Shown here in pieces: positions 1-13,600 of a DNA stretch of 64,000 bases. The notes under the pieces are model-generated. The model was given only the letters and a program-made list of their open reading frames with translations, did not search any database and was not told where the DNA came from. The stretch's first letter is position 1. The number at the start of each line of letters is the position of its first letter. Source of the DNA: Hirudinaria manillensis (Eukaryota > Annelida > Clitellata > Hirudinida > Hirudinidae); contig CM067531.1 in assembly GCA_034509925.1 (NCBI GenBank), forward strand, positions 4,372,001-4,436,000, written 5' to 3'. The position numbers were made by a program, and so were the translations under genes.

Positions 1-1486
1 ACAGCTCTTTGACACACTTCAAAACTTTTACCTAGTGGAACAAAGAGTGAAAAAGTCACTTATTCGACTCAGGTCTTGGATGAGCAAGTTTACCTTCTCA
101 TTTCTAATATCCTCAGCCATCAAGGATATTGGCTTCTCCATGGAAACAAGGGATAAAATTTGGAGTAGGTGATTCTGCATAACATCCCTAGAATTGTAAG
201 CATCAACTTATTGCACATTGTTTGACATTGTAAATAATCAAATTTAAAACTAACTTTATTCACAAAATTAAGTCATCATCTTTAGTTGTAATCAAATGAT
301 TATAAAGAATCAAAATGAGTACCTAATGATTCCAAAGTTGTCAAAGTACCCTCCTCTGCCTTCAGTACTGAAAGGTTCCTTGAATGAAATTGTGACGCAA
401 GCAACGTTGTCACGATTCCATACAGTACTGAATATTCGGTTTGCAAACCTAAACATGATTTTTTGTTATTAAAATTCATTTATCCATCGATTCAATTTAG
501 GATGAGAAACTTGCCTGAGCACCATCAGGTTCTGAACCATTTCTTTGCCAAGGTAATGATCAATTCTATATATTTCCTCTTCGCTATACATGCTGCTCAG
601 ATGATTTGACAACTCCGTGGACGAAGCCAGATCACGACCGAAAGGTTTTTCGATGATGATTTTTGTTTGGGCATTCCTGGTAATAATTAATTTTAAATAG
701 TGAATGACCATATAAGAAACAATAAAGTTAACATATTTCTTTAGCAAACGATTATAATCCTTCTCACCAGGGACACTTATGAGATCTGAAATGCAAAACA
801 AAGAAATATATAAGTAAAGTAATTCACTCAGTCTATTATAAGTTTAAGAAAGTTGATAACAAGGATGAAAAACTTGCCCATTTGCCCGGCAGTGGTAATG
901 TATCAGCTTAGTGACTGATTGGTAAACAGTGGGAGGCAGTGCAAAATAAAAGATCCTATGGGAACACTTATCTAATTCATTAATTTTTGCATCCAACATT
1001 TTGAATCCCTCCTCTTCCTCATAATTTCCTTGGATGTAAAAGTTCAGTTTGAAAAACTCATCAAGCAGCTTTTCTTCTCCATCTTTAATCTTTAAAAAAA
1101 TAATAAAATAACAGATTAAGTAATTAGTTGACACAGTTCTGCAAAATATAACATTATCCGGACCACCTTCAAATAGGGATGGCTTTTTTTGCGTATATCT
1201 TCAACCTTAATATTGGAACGTGCGTAACCAATAAAAAATATCTTTTTAGGTAACAATTGATCTCTGTAAAGCCACCAAAGAGTGGGGTAAATCTTCTTTC
1301 TAGCTAAATCACCCTAGTATTGATGAAAAGCATTCGTCACGTTTAATCACCATAAAAATAACTTTACAAATAACTCACAGAAGCTCCTAGCACGACAAAA
1401 ACATGGGTGGAATCATAATCTGCATGTCCATCGCACGTGCTGAGAGATTTTTTGATCAGGCCTAAACCATCAGGTGAACACGACAT
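1..1486 (-). CDS. G6PD: Glucose-6-phosphate dehydrogenase, 5' exons (partial, runs off left edge)
   Basis: This gene encodes the first, NADP-dependent enzyme of the oxidative pentose phosphate pathway, which is cytosolic. Exons in transcript order are 1486-1379, 1313-1167, 1089-878, an optional 785-768, 676-515, 448-323, 187-94 and 31-1. The phase closes at every junction. Visible family motifs are GASGDLARKK (dinucleotide fold) split over exons 1 and 2, [17 protein letters not shown], and the active-site segment RIDHYLGKE with its catalytic lysine. Further on come [17 protein letters not shown] and [19 protein letters not shown]. The ATG at 1486-1484 gives an N-terminus of normal length for the family. 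Two donors are GC rather than GT (after 878 and after 515). The C-terminal part, including the structural NADP site, lies beyond base 1. Identity is secure; the microexon is the only doubtful part. Confidence 0.95.
768..785 (-). other. Candidate 18-nt in-frame microexon of G6PD
   Basis: A GT donor follows base 768 and a pyrimidine-rich AG acceptor precedes base 785. The enclosed 18 nt add six residues (S-H-K-C-P-W plus codon repair) and keep frame between the exons 1089-878 and 676-515. Inclusion gives a P-W-N tripeptide reminiscent of the G-W-N-R found just before the EKPFGRD motif in other G6PDs. Inclusion makes this loop about seven residues longer than in human and fly; skipping makes it about one residue longer. 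Either form is therefore possible. Confidence 0.45.
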
Positions 1487-1878
1487 CTCTAAAACTTCAC
1501 TTTTTGTTTATGTTCCCTAACTTCACTCACCTGAACTTTTAAGAATTAGTCAGCATACCGGCTATAATAAAAGCAGGTAATGCCTATTCGTGAGCTTGAA
1601 TGTCAACAGTGTTTCAACACGGTTGAATTTTTTTTTAAACTTAATCTTAAGCAGATATCTGAGGGATGGTATCATTCACCGCTCTTTCTATTGTTAGTGA
1701 GGCTGGCCTGTTTCTAGTGAAAGTAATTAATTGTTTCCAAACATTAAAAGGCACGCAAATGATTTGGTAATTAATATCATAGCTAAAAAAATTTAATATT
1801 AAAAAAACTTTATAAACGCAACAATTCTTCATAGCCTTCAGGAGGGAGAGAATTTATTGTACCAAATTCCAACGTTAA

Positions 1879-2119
1879 GGGGATCATCCATAAAGCCCCA
1901 GCCTTGCGCAAAAATCAACTTTTGACTTGAATTACCTCATGCGTAAATCCTTACTTTTCCACCAATGAAGCTTTTTGTGCCCATTTAATTTGTTAGATTT
2001 GGGGTTTGTGTAAATGCACAATTTGCTTCCAAAATCTTCCTCCCCCTTGTTCGCAACAGTCCACTTTTAGCTTTACCCCTTCTTACTCCTCTTAAGGATG
2101 TGTTTTATGGACGACCTCC
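1879..2119. mobile_element. MITE-like element, about 240 bp with degenerate terminal inverted repeats
   Basis: The left end reads GGGGATCATCCATAAAG directly after TTAA (1875-1878). The reverse complement of the right end reads GGAGGTCGTCCATAAAA, matching at 13 of 17 positions. There is no coding capacity inside. A left end of the same type, also preceded by TTAA, occurs at 58585, which supports a dispersed family. The right-hand TTAA is not preserved, so the target-site duplication is unconfirmed. A TTAA-targeting non-autonomous DNA transposon is an inference. Confidence 0.5.
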
Positions 2120-3109
2120 GGTCAAATAATTTTGTCGATTCAAGAAAAAAGATTTATTTATTAAAAACACAAAAACTCAATCTTAGAAACCAAGAAAAAA
2201 ATCAAAAATTAAATTCTTAAAGAAATCTTATTTGTCGCTTAATTTTCAAAGTATACGGATCTAGTGTATTGTATGTGTCTAGAGATTCTTCGGTTTGATG
2301 GCCCTTCCATGCTTACGATCGTACAATGAGTAAGCGTTTCTGGTGTCATTCTATTTCTTTTAAAATATTATAAACTCTAAATTTCATGTACGATAAACTT
2401 TAAATTTATTTTTAAATTTTTAAATTTGATTTGAAACACTGAATAAGCACCCGATGTCAAATTAATTTTGATTCGCTCTGCTGGAACAGGAACGATATCG
2501 CTGAGCGAGGAAGAGGGCGAATTGTTTTTTTTTCTTTACCAGAACATTAATTCACAAATAAAAGAATTGTTTTGACATTCTCATCGTGATTTTTCAACAC
2601 CGGTTCTGGAAGCACTGTTAACTCAAAAGACCTCCATGAAAGCCCCAATTTTTTTCTGTTTATGCCCAATCACGTCGATGGCAATGATGATGGCGTCGTG
2701 GTAGTAGATAAGAGTTTTTCGCTTCACTTTCAATTGCTCCTTTCATCCAAGGTTTTACATATTAAATTCTCCAAGCTGACCTGGATTCACACAAAATCCT
2801 GTACGAAATAATATAAATAATTTTACCTATTATTGCGAAAGTATTCTTAGAAAAGAAAAGAAAAAACATTGTTCTTTATTAATCACTCGTCGAATTGATA
2901 GCCTGTGACGGTGCAAACTCGTAACGAGCAACTCCAATTTGAGAGGTTTGAGCGAAGGTTTGTCTTTCCGTCGGCAACAAGTGATGTGATCTGGAAAACG
3001 TTTTTTTTTTGTTATCTCAAAGCTATTTAGCCACAGCATTAAATACCTCGTTCGCGACCCTTTTAATGTCTGGAAATTCTCATTTTTAAAAATTAATTAT
3101 TAATAATTA

Positions 3110-3320
3110 ATAATATAATATAATATAATATAATATAATATAATATAATATAATATAATATAATATAATATAATATAATATAATATAATATAATATAATA
3201 TAATATAATATAATATAATATAATATAATATAATATAATATAATATAATATAATATAATATAATATAATATAATATAATATAATATAATATAATATAATA
3301 TAATATAATATAATATAATT
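3110..3320. repeat. Pentanucleotide (TAATA)n array, about 210 bp
   Basis: This is an uninterrupted five-base repeat of about 42 copies, followed by a short AATT run to about 3336. Such uniformity points to a young, probably length-polymorphic microsatellite. Confidence 0.95.
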
Positions 3321-3983
3321 AATTAATTAATTAATTACATGAGATTCGCATGCCTGCCTCAACAGTTTGATTATAATTTTTAGTGTGTTTTTTTTTAAAG
3401 AACATTGCTCGATTTAGAAACACGGATATAACGACAATTTGATTACAAAAGTTGTTTAATTTCCTTATTGCAAGTAATTGGTAATTGCTAAAGTAGAGTC
3501 ACGTGATTTTGTATAATGGCTAATTAGTTATTGTTACCACCTAATTATTGCCAACGGTTGCACGCTAAGATAAACAAGGATATACCTTTTCGTAAAATAT
3601 AAAATAGGGATTTATAAAAATATGATCCACGAGTTTCTATCGATTTATTGGGAAAAGATGAAGTATTTCTCGAATGAAAAGTACTGAAAGTTGTTCAAAT
3701 CGAACGCAAAAAAAGCCTTAAAAGCTTTCTGGGTGGTAATCAATTTGAAATCAATTGATCTCTCGTTGTGTCATCAGATCCTTGACTGTTGACGATGACC
3801 AAAGACGATTTATAAATCATTACTAATAGCACTGAACGCAAGTCGTTTCCTGCGTGGTCTGTGATGATGATTACTTTGTAGGCCTCTCAAGACTTGAATT
3901 CCAATCCCACCACGAAGTTATCAAATAATTTAACTGACGTTCTCACACGTTAATAACAATTACCAACATTAATAATAGTAATC

Positions 3984-4049
3984 ACCATCACAGGCCACCA
4001 TCATCATCGTCATCGCCACCGCCATCGTCGTCATCGTCATCATCAAAGC
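3984..4049. repeat. CATC/CGTC trinucleotide cluster
   Basis: Imperfect ATC, GTC and GCC triplets in intergenic DNA. Similar clusters recur at about 4705-4745, 7935-7994 and 13493-13592. Confidence 0.8.
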
Positions 4050-4704
4050 TATATTTATTAGTTTTGATAACATTAGCAGTAATTAGTAATAGCCAAGATA
4101 ATAATGGAAACAGCAACCGCTAAAAAAAGTCATCGCTGACCAAAGATTTTGTCAGTTATTTATACTGACGACCTTTTTGAAATATTTTTTGCAATTACAA
4201 TTATTGTATATCAGTTCGGAACTGATTAGATTTATAGCATTTGTTGGCACGTTTTTGGACACAAAAAGTTCACATTTGAAATGAATGACCTTTTAAGAGG
4301 TCAATGTGGGTCATCTCCGGTGAACTTTATCAGGTTGTTGTCATTTCTAGTCGTTCATTAAATTGTGATGATTCTGATATCAGTATTATCAGATATGAAT
4401 GCAGAGAGAGCTTCTGATCTTTTGGATAGTGAATAATAGAAAAATTATTATTTATTAATTATATCATTATAAATTAATATTATTATTATGTTGATATTAA
4501 CATTATTATTAAATTAATATTAATATTAACACTATTATTAAATTAATATTAATAAAACATTATTATTAAATTGATATTAGTGTTAATAATTTATCACTTT
4601 ATCCACTAATCGTAATAGCGTAATACCGTTTCATGTAATAATGATTTATATATTAAATATTCAATTATTATTTATTTATATTCTAACACTTAATTATTTT
4701 AGAA

Positions 4705-4745
4705 TCGCCATCGTCATCATCGTCGTCGTCGTCGTCATCATCAAC
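4705..4745. repeat. CATC/CGTC trinucleotide cluster
   Basis: Short imperfect ATC and GTC triplet run of the same kind as the cluster at about 3984-4049. Confidence 0.75.
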
Positions 4746-5328
4746 ATTCACCACCACTATCCTTTTAGAATCCAAAAATCCTTGTGAAGCGAAGAAAAAT
4801 ATAATTATAAATAATAACAATAATAATAATAATAATTAAAATTTGATTGGGGTCTCGTTATTTCAAAGGCAATAATTTCTCCGCAAACATTATTCTTTAT
4901 TCTGCTAAAAAAAATAAATAATGATTTTTAAAAATCAATTATTGATGTTATTTTATAAATTATTTACCTTCCTTATTAATAAAGTTTTCAGTCTTTGCTT
5001 GGATCAAATGAGATTTCTGGCGATTCTTGAGAGGGAACTTTGAAAAAATATTTGACACACTTCTGGAAGTAATAAATATTTAATTTATATTTATCGAACA
5101 AATAAATATCGAGGGCATTACCACCTGAATCCATTTTGATTTTCTTGTTTATGTTTTCTCTTGCCCACATATTTCCAGAAATTATTTTATAACGTTATTT
5201 TAAGATAATATTTTATAATGTTATAACACCGTTATAATAATGATATAATAATACATTTATGTTATATGTTATTTAAAATATTGTTCCACATGTGCTTAGC
5301 ACTTATACGCTTCGTACGTGTTCGTACG

Positions 5329-5800
<472 letters not shown>

Positions 5801-6905
5801 TAGTTTAATTAAATCTAAAATGAATTTTTTAACGTGGTGAAATTAAACTAGGTTTATTCAATGCCATTTATGATTATTTTTGTGGGGTATGTTTGTTATC
5901 AAAAACTTTCTTGAGTCGTGGAAAGTATAATAAATTTGAAAAGAAATTTGAATAGAAATTTGAAATAATAAAGTAAATAATTAATAAACAAAAAGGTGAT
6001 TGAGAGATTCAAGCAATATATTTGGCGGTTCCTATTGTAATCTGTCAAATACATAAAACATAATAATAACATAAAACAAAATCCAATTAAATAACTCGAC
6101 TAACTAAAAATGAGTGACCAACTCAAAAATTAAAAATTAGTTTAAACAAAAAACAAGTATTGTCGAGAATAATTCATCACGATCAATCATCATTTGGGAT
6201 ACCAAATTCAAGCGGATGATTCCCTGCGACTCCCATTGTCTGGGGGTTGACCGCCAGTGGAACCATACTATCGCCCATTTGGTGGGGGAATCATGTGTTG
6301 CTGCGTGCATTCACTCAGAAATGGAAAAGCCCATGAATTTTGACTCCATCAGGACTGGCATCATGAAAATTAGTTTCCATTTCACAGTCAACCCCTGACT
6401 CTGATCGGTTGTCGTGGAATGCATGAAGAACATCGAGTAATTCTGTGAGTTCAAATCTTTGCGAGATTAAAGCAATCAAGAAAAAATCTTTTTTAAAGTT
6501 TAACTGAAGTAAACCTTGTCAATGTCATCGTCACCGATCAACGTCATGGTCAACGAATGTCGTATGTCATTGCTTTAACTCTTTTGGCCAATTTTCAGAC
6601 GGTAAAACAAACGGTGGTTTTTGCCTTATGCAACCATCCCCTTGGATGGGAAAGAATTTCGATTTATATAGCGCTAATAACCGAAGGCATTGGTATGTTC
6701 GATTGAAAACAGAAACATGTTACGAACTCCGCTATTAACACCAGCAATTACCGTGCAGCCACGAAAGCCATTTGGCCCAACTTATATGCCAGTCTTTCCA
6801 AGCGATCCATAACTCGACACCTCATTATTATTTCATATCCTACGATGTTATTTCAGAACATCCAACGTTATTTTATGCTGTTTAATGTTAACATGCTGTC
6901 AGTAA

Positions 6906-7015
6906 TTGTTACTTATTATTGCTTATTATTATTAATGAATAATTTTTAATATTAGCGTTATTATTATTATTATTGTTATTATTATTATTATTAATGAATA
7001 ACTTTTAATATTAGC

Positions 7016-7052
<37 letters not shown>

Positions 7053-7056
7053 AATA
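6906..7056. repeat. Imperfect tandem duplication of an AT-rich unit with TTA triplets
   Basis: The segment with core TTAATGAATAA followed by TTTTAATATTAGCG occurs near 6933-6960 and again near 6991-7020. A third, shorter derivative appears near 7048. TTA or ATT triplet runs separate the copies. Confidence 0.7.
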
Positions 7057-7934
7057 TTTATTAATATTAATGACATTATTATCATTATATTTAACAATAT
7101 TTATCGTTATTTACTCAAGATTTTAGTCCTTATAACTCCATCAAATGAAGTGTTAGCAAATAACAAACATCTTTTAAGTACTTCTGAAACAACTTATTAT
7201 ACAATTATATAATAATAATAATAATAACAACAATAATATTCAATAATAATATTATTATTTCTCAAAATGTTACTCAATTGTTTATCATCCCATCACGATC
7301 TAATCAGATAAATAATTAACTGAGAAAAAAGCGAGAGAAAGCAAAATAAAATGATTCATGAAATAATTATTTTATAAATAAATCCAATAAATAAATATAA
7401 TTATATAAATATAAATATAACTTTTTAATCCCTAAAAATGATCTTCATTTAAACCGATATAGAATCAACCGAATAATGCCAATTTGCGGAGAAAAGATAT
7501 TCGAGCATTGCAATCATTTCCAGCTTCTAAACACACCAGACAATCGCATTTTTCGAACGTTCCGACAAATACTGGAATTTCGTAAGTTTTTTTCCTCCTT
7601 ACAAACGATTTTTTTATCATTTGTTTAAAAAAAAAGAAAAAAGAAAGAAACTCAAAGACTTACAATGGTTTCGCAGTGGTTATTACAATGCTTATACAAT
7701 GTATTTACGTGGTTTATCTGTAAGCGATAAGAACAGTTATTCTAACAAATTAAAATTTTAAAAACTCGTTTTTATACAATTTCAGATTTGTAACTTTTTA
7801 ATTTAGTTTTACCTCCTCAAAAATTCCACCCTTGTCGGACTGACCTCACACGTCTTCGTGCTATTAAAGGATGTACTATATTAAAATCTAGTAATTAACT
7901 TCCTTCAATGAAGTCGTCATTACTATCATCTTAT

Positions 7935-7994
7935 AGTCATCATCATCATCATCGTCGTCATCATTGTCTCCATCGTCGTCTTCATCGTCACCAT
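7935..7994. repeat. CATC/CGTC trinucleotide cluster
   Basis: Imperfect ATC and GTC triplets in the intergenic region before the receptor gene. Confidence 0.75.
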
Positions 7995-8962
7995 GATTCA
8001 TCCCCCAATAATTCCACCATAAAACATTCTCTGGAACGTCAATTCAAAGATTAATTTTTAATTATCTTCAAATGAGGTCATTTGTTTGTAACGGTTGCAC
8101 CTATTTTAAACTTCAAACAGATTATTTTTCTTGTTTTTTTCTCTTAAATTCTCATTAAAAGTTAATATTTTTAAAAAGAGATATTAATGTTCTTGTTGTG
8201 CTAGTCGAAAATAATTTATATTATGTAATAAATTTTTTGTTTTTAAATTTAGGATTTCGTTTGAAAACTCATAAATGGAATCATTAAATCACTTCCAAAT
8301 TGCCAACAATGAAGGATTTTTCATTAACGAAGCCTAAAGCTACTCGTAAATGAAATAATATTCCGTACAAAAGCGATCAGAATAACCTGGCCATTTATTT
8401 TTCTGAAAATGCTTCCAAGCCGTAGAAAATGTTTGAGCGCGTGTCGAACAGTCTCTTGAAGGGCGAAGTTGGCGACCGAGTGCAAGAATTCAATTCACAG
8501 CTGAATGCCAAAGTAGCGCCCGTGAACTGAGGACGTGAGTAAATAATGAGTGAATTCATCGAACTGTGAAACGAAATCAGAGCTGATACGACATCTTTCT
8601 TCGATTGCTTCCTCAAACTGCTTCCTTTATTTTCTCAGGAGTGACATGTTGATTCTTATTCTGAATTCTTTGCTCATCCGTTAACAAAGTACATTTTTAT
8701 TGCTCAACATCGCCTGACTCCTGAACCGGGAGTCCTCTTCCGTCAAAGTTCTTCGTCGGGGCTGGAGATTTTCTCTAGAAGACTCAAACTGATTAGCGAA
8801 TTAGCAGCATTTCTTAGACAATGGATGATTTATTACGCCGAACAACGAGGCAATCCGATGCCTCATTGAAGTATTGAAGCTCTCGCCTCTCTCCGTTTTT
8901 CTCTCGTTGGTAACTTTTAAAGGCGAGAATGAATTTCCAAACGATGAGAAGTCGCCAGTAAC

Positions 8963-10581
8963 ATGGAGAATGTTCGCTTCAAGTCGGATTTACAACATTT
9001 TTCACTGCTGGCATTCCTACCGACCGTATCCGCTCTGTTCGATTCCTCGTCCGACGTCGATGACAGTTTCCAAGGAAGATCTGGAACCCAGCAACACGTT
9101 CCCAGTCTCGAAAGTTCCTTCCACTTGTCCACCGAGAACCAAAATGGAAGCGACACTCCAACGTCTTCCAACAACTGGCAGGTTTTCTTCCTACTCATCA
9201 TCGAAGCTGCCGGAATCCTCGGGAACCTCCTGGTCTGCGTTTCGGTGGCCGTCGAGAGACGTTTGAGGACCATCACGAATTACATTCTCGTGTCTTTGGC
9301 GATTGCCGATCTGTTCGTGTCCCTCATCGTAATGCCAGGCTACATCGCTCAGGAATACAAAGGTTGGTCTTCATTCCTTCATTTGACTCTCATTCCTCCT
9401 CTATGTATTTTACCATCTGCTCGAAAATAAGCAAAGATGTTTCCAGAAATGCGAGCAAAGCTTCTGAGAGCTTTCAAACGTGTCGATAACTTTCGAGATG
9501 TGTTGTAACCACTCAACTCAAACAAACTCAACAAGAAAAAATCAACTACTTATTTACTTTTTATTAAAAAAATAAATAAATGAAATCATTACATTTTCTA
9601 CGTCTCATGTCAAACTTGCTAAATTGCCAGGTTTCATATTAAACGAATATAAGTTGTTAAAGTTTTTATTTATTGCGCCTATTTAAATGTAATTAATCTA
9701 TTAATCCATTTAAAATGAGTCAGTTTGATGGCGACGTTAAAACTTAACGGTCGGATAGATTGATAAACAGAGGGATGGATAAATAATTACTTGAAAATTG
9801 ATACGTGCCTTCTGCAGGAGACCCAATTGGGTCGATATCTTATGTTTACGTTTTTGTGTTTTTTGTCGAAACTCAAACAAACCCACGACTATGTTGTGAT
9901 TGTTTAGGGACCTCATAATTAATGGATCGATAACAGGCCCCTATCAGCGCCTACGAATATATCCAGAACAATGAATCAAACTGCCTGCAGGAAAGCAACG
10001 CTTGCGACTCCACATTACGGGAGCAATTTCATTCCTCGAAGCGCAGTAAAAAGAAAAAAAAAAGAACACTGGAATTTCAATCTAAGAGTCCCACTCTGTG
10101 GTGGTCAGCTTTGACAATCGTTCGACAACCGCGCTGCACAGCATTTCAATCAGTTGCGAAGATGATCCATCAATCAACTTCAAATCGAGAATATTTCACC
10201 CTCCTTTTTCTGAGGACATGAAACGACCTCTAGGAAAAATAGGAAAAAAGAAACTCCTATGCTATTTTCAGGCAGTTTCTTGATTTATAAACAAAATTCA
10301 CGCAAACATTTTGAGACTCAAAAAAAAAATTTTTTAATTAATTAATTAAATAATTAATTAATTCTCCAACTTCAAAGACTAAAAATTCTCATCGACGGAG
10401 TCATCGCACGGAGCCGATGTTTTTGTTGTCTTGTTTTGTTGTTTTGGCAAACAGTGGATTTCCACTTGAATGTTGTTGTATTGCTTCCCATGTTTGTTCT
10501 CTTCCTTGTGCCGGATTGGATATGGAGCAAGCACCATTACGCCTCCTATCGGTAATAAAAATAATAATAATAATAATAATA

Positions 10582-10612
<31 letters not shown>

Positions 10613-13600
10613 ACAAGACTAAGAGTAATGCAATTCACAGCACCGATGTAAATTGTCTTATCTCGAATTTTTTCTCAGATTCATTCCGATAACATGAAAA
10701 GCATAAAAAGCGGGACATTTCTGTTAACATTATTTTCAAATTAATTAATTAATTAATTAATTTAAAAATATTCAACCCCCTACAACCCTCCATTAACCAC
10801 GTGATAGTTGGTTTACGTTCGTTTTTATAGAATTTTTAACGGTTTTATCCGATAAAATGATTAGAAACCTTTTAATAAACATCTACCTCATATACAATCA
10901 TGGGAATTGTGGACCGTGTGTGTGTGTGCACGTGTGAGTGTGATATGGCCAAACACTTGCTACTAAGTACGTCCAGAGCTTGCTTAGCACTTCATCCGCG
11001 GTCAGGTCAAAAACCTCATCAGGTCTGAGCATTTGTTTCGTTAGCGGAAGATAGTCGTCATCCTCAAGAGGTAAAAACCACTTTTCTATCCATGCGCTTG
11101 TCGTGTATTAATACCACGAGAAAGCTGTTGAGATTCGAGGCAACAAACCAATTGCTCCTATCATCACTCACTGACATAAAAACACGAAAAAAAAAGAACA
11201 TTTACTCTCGATCTACTCATTTATTTACCGTTCCATGTGTGGCTGCGGTGTCTCGGATTTGATGGATTTCATGTATAAATAGAAAAAAAAAAATTCCTTA
11301 ATTAAACGATGCATTTATTTATGTATGTATGTATGTACATGACGAGCAGTAGGTGTGTCTGAACGTACCGATTCAAACGCTTGCTTTAAAAATCATTGGT
11401 GCCCTGGACAACCCAATTATATCGTGAATCTGCTCGAGCAATATCTTTTTCTACTTTAAAAAGAAAAACAGAAATTTTTTAATAGAAAACAAAGATAATG
11501 AAACCTAATTAAGGAGCCACTTTATTTCTTACTTTTAAAATTAGGTGTCTCTCTCTGAATCATCCACGTGAAAGTTTGCATGAAAAATGATCCAATCGAG
11601 GAACGAGTGGGGTACAGGTGGAGAGGAATTGAAAAGTAAACAAAGTAAAAATAGAAACGAAACGAAAAAAAAAAACACTTTCTGTAGTCGAAAGTTCACG
11701 GGAAGCATTTTATCTTATTTGCAGATGAAACATCAGAGCGATCGGTTCAATTGACACGGTCGTTGAAAAGTTAGTCGAATTCTGATGGATTGAAGTGCTG
11801 GTCTTCTCAAGGAAGGAAGGAAGGAAGAAAGGAAGGGAAAAAAAGGAGGAAGGAAGGTCTTGACCCTTCCCTGTATCACCTCTCCTTAAATTACCGCTTG
11901 AAAACCGCACAAGGAGGAATTGATGGAAAAGGACAATCGCATCTGAACATGAGATGCCAGTGGTCAGTAACAAATCAAAAAAAGCATTTGCTCTCAAACG
12001 TTCGATCTGAACGTAAATCTTCATTCTTGCCGGTCCTCGTATTGCCCTGAAGATGCGATGTTTTTTTTTTCACATCACGTGGTGTTTTATTTTGATTTTC
12101 ATATCCTCTCATCTCCATGACAACCGTGACGGTGATTTGTCCACTTAAGACGACATCTTTTGGACCAAATCGTTTCCAACCGATTACGTTCGGCGGAGTT
12201 TATCGCAAGTGAATCGCAAGACATTTTCTTTTTAATCGTGTTCATTTTATTAATTTATTTATCACATTTTTACAATAATTTACTCATAATATTTCAAAAG
12301 ACATTTGTTAATTTAATATTTTAATGAAACTTTAACGACAGTTTTGCGAGTAATCAGAAAACTGGAATTTAAAGCTAATTATAGATCTCGGCACGTTGTA
12401 CACAGAAGGCCGACTAATAAAATTGCTATTCACGAAGTCCCCAGCAAACCCAGAGAAGTAGAAATCTTCCGTCAATAACAACTTTGTCGCTTTGCTTTGC
12501 TTCGTAGTATGCGAGTTAACAATAGACTAAATAATCTAAATAAAGGCAAATAATACCTCTACTAGCATTTTTTAAATCAACAACTCTTTACAATTCTCGT
12601 GACAATCATTTGTAATTGATGGAAATCTTAGAGAAGTTAAAAAGGAAAAGCAATCATTAGATTGATGATAAAACAGTTCGGCATTTTTTGTTCACGTTGT
12701 CAACAACTGAGCAGTCGTGAATGGCCCTACCAAAACTGAATTAAAATCGGCTTTGTTTGCCAACTGCTTTGGCTTGTTTCGAGGTGAAAGTTAATTAATC
12801 GTAATAATTAATGCCTAATTATAGCATTTGTCCTGAAATTGCTCAGAAGAAAGTTCATTGTAAACATTATCGAGAAGAGGCGATTGTAATAGCTTATGCA
12901 AGAGACATTTTTAACAAAACAAACAAAACTTATGAAAAGCTTCTTCAATTCTTTGAAAAGCGACGCTCAAGTCTTTTGTCAGTCCGCCTGAATCAAGCGA
13001 AACCTGTTTTGTAAAAGAATCGTCAATCGAAGAGAATTTGACAAAGGATTGATCGAGATAAAATTAAAAATTCAATCAATTACATGAAATCAAAGAATAA
13101 TGATTGTAATGATTACAACAAACAAATTGTTGAAAATAAATAAAAAAAAACAGAGAAAAAAAAATTGCCTAATAATATCTTTCCGATGTTGTACTTCAAT
13201 CACGCACAACCCCCATTCATTATCCTTCCAAGTTTCCTCCTTCTTTGCCCGCTACCCTCGTCCGGCATCTCCCCTTACCCACAGCGGCCCTCAGAAGACA
13301 CGATGCGTGTGAGGAATAAAATTAAGGATCTTGCCGACTAATTTGCCTCTTCGACCGGCAAGCAATTTCCAATTAGATGGACAAGTGTGGCAGAGTGTCG
13401 CAGTGAGCATCGGTCACGTGGTCTGGATGCTTGATATCGAGACTGCTCATCCCGGCCTAATAAACCGTTGCACATCATCTTGCAGTCGTTTGCATCATAA
13501 TCATCATCTCCATCATCGTCGTCGTCATCATCGTCATCATCATCATTATCATTATCATCGTCGTCGTCGTCGTCTTCACCATCATCAGCATCACAGCCAA

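Noticed and set aside
6216-6420. Possible small transposon bounded by GGGGTTGAC-type inverted ends
   Set aside because: The inverted match is only about ten bases, with no target duplication or second copy in the window.
8874-9276. Other frames over the first receptor exon
   Set aside because: Only the 8963 frame carries the helix 1 and 2 motifs; the others are shadows of it.
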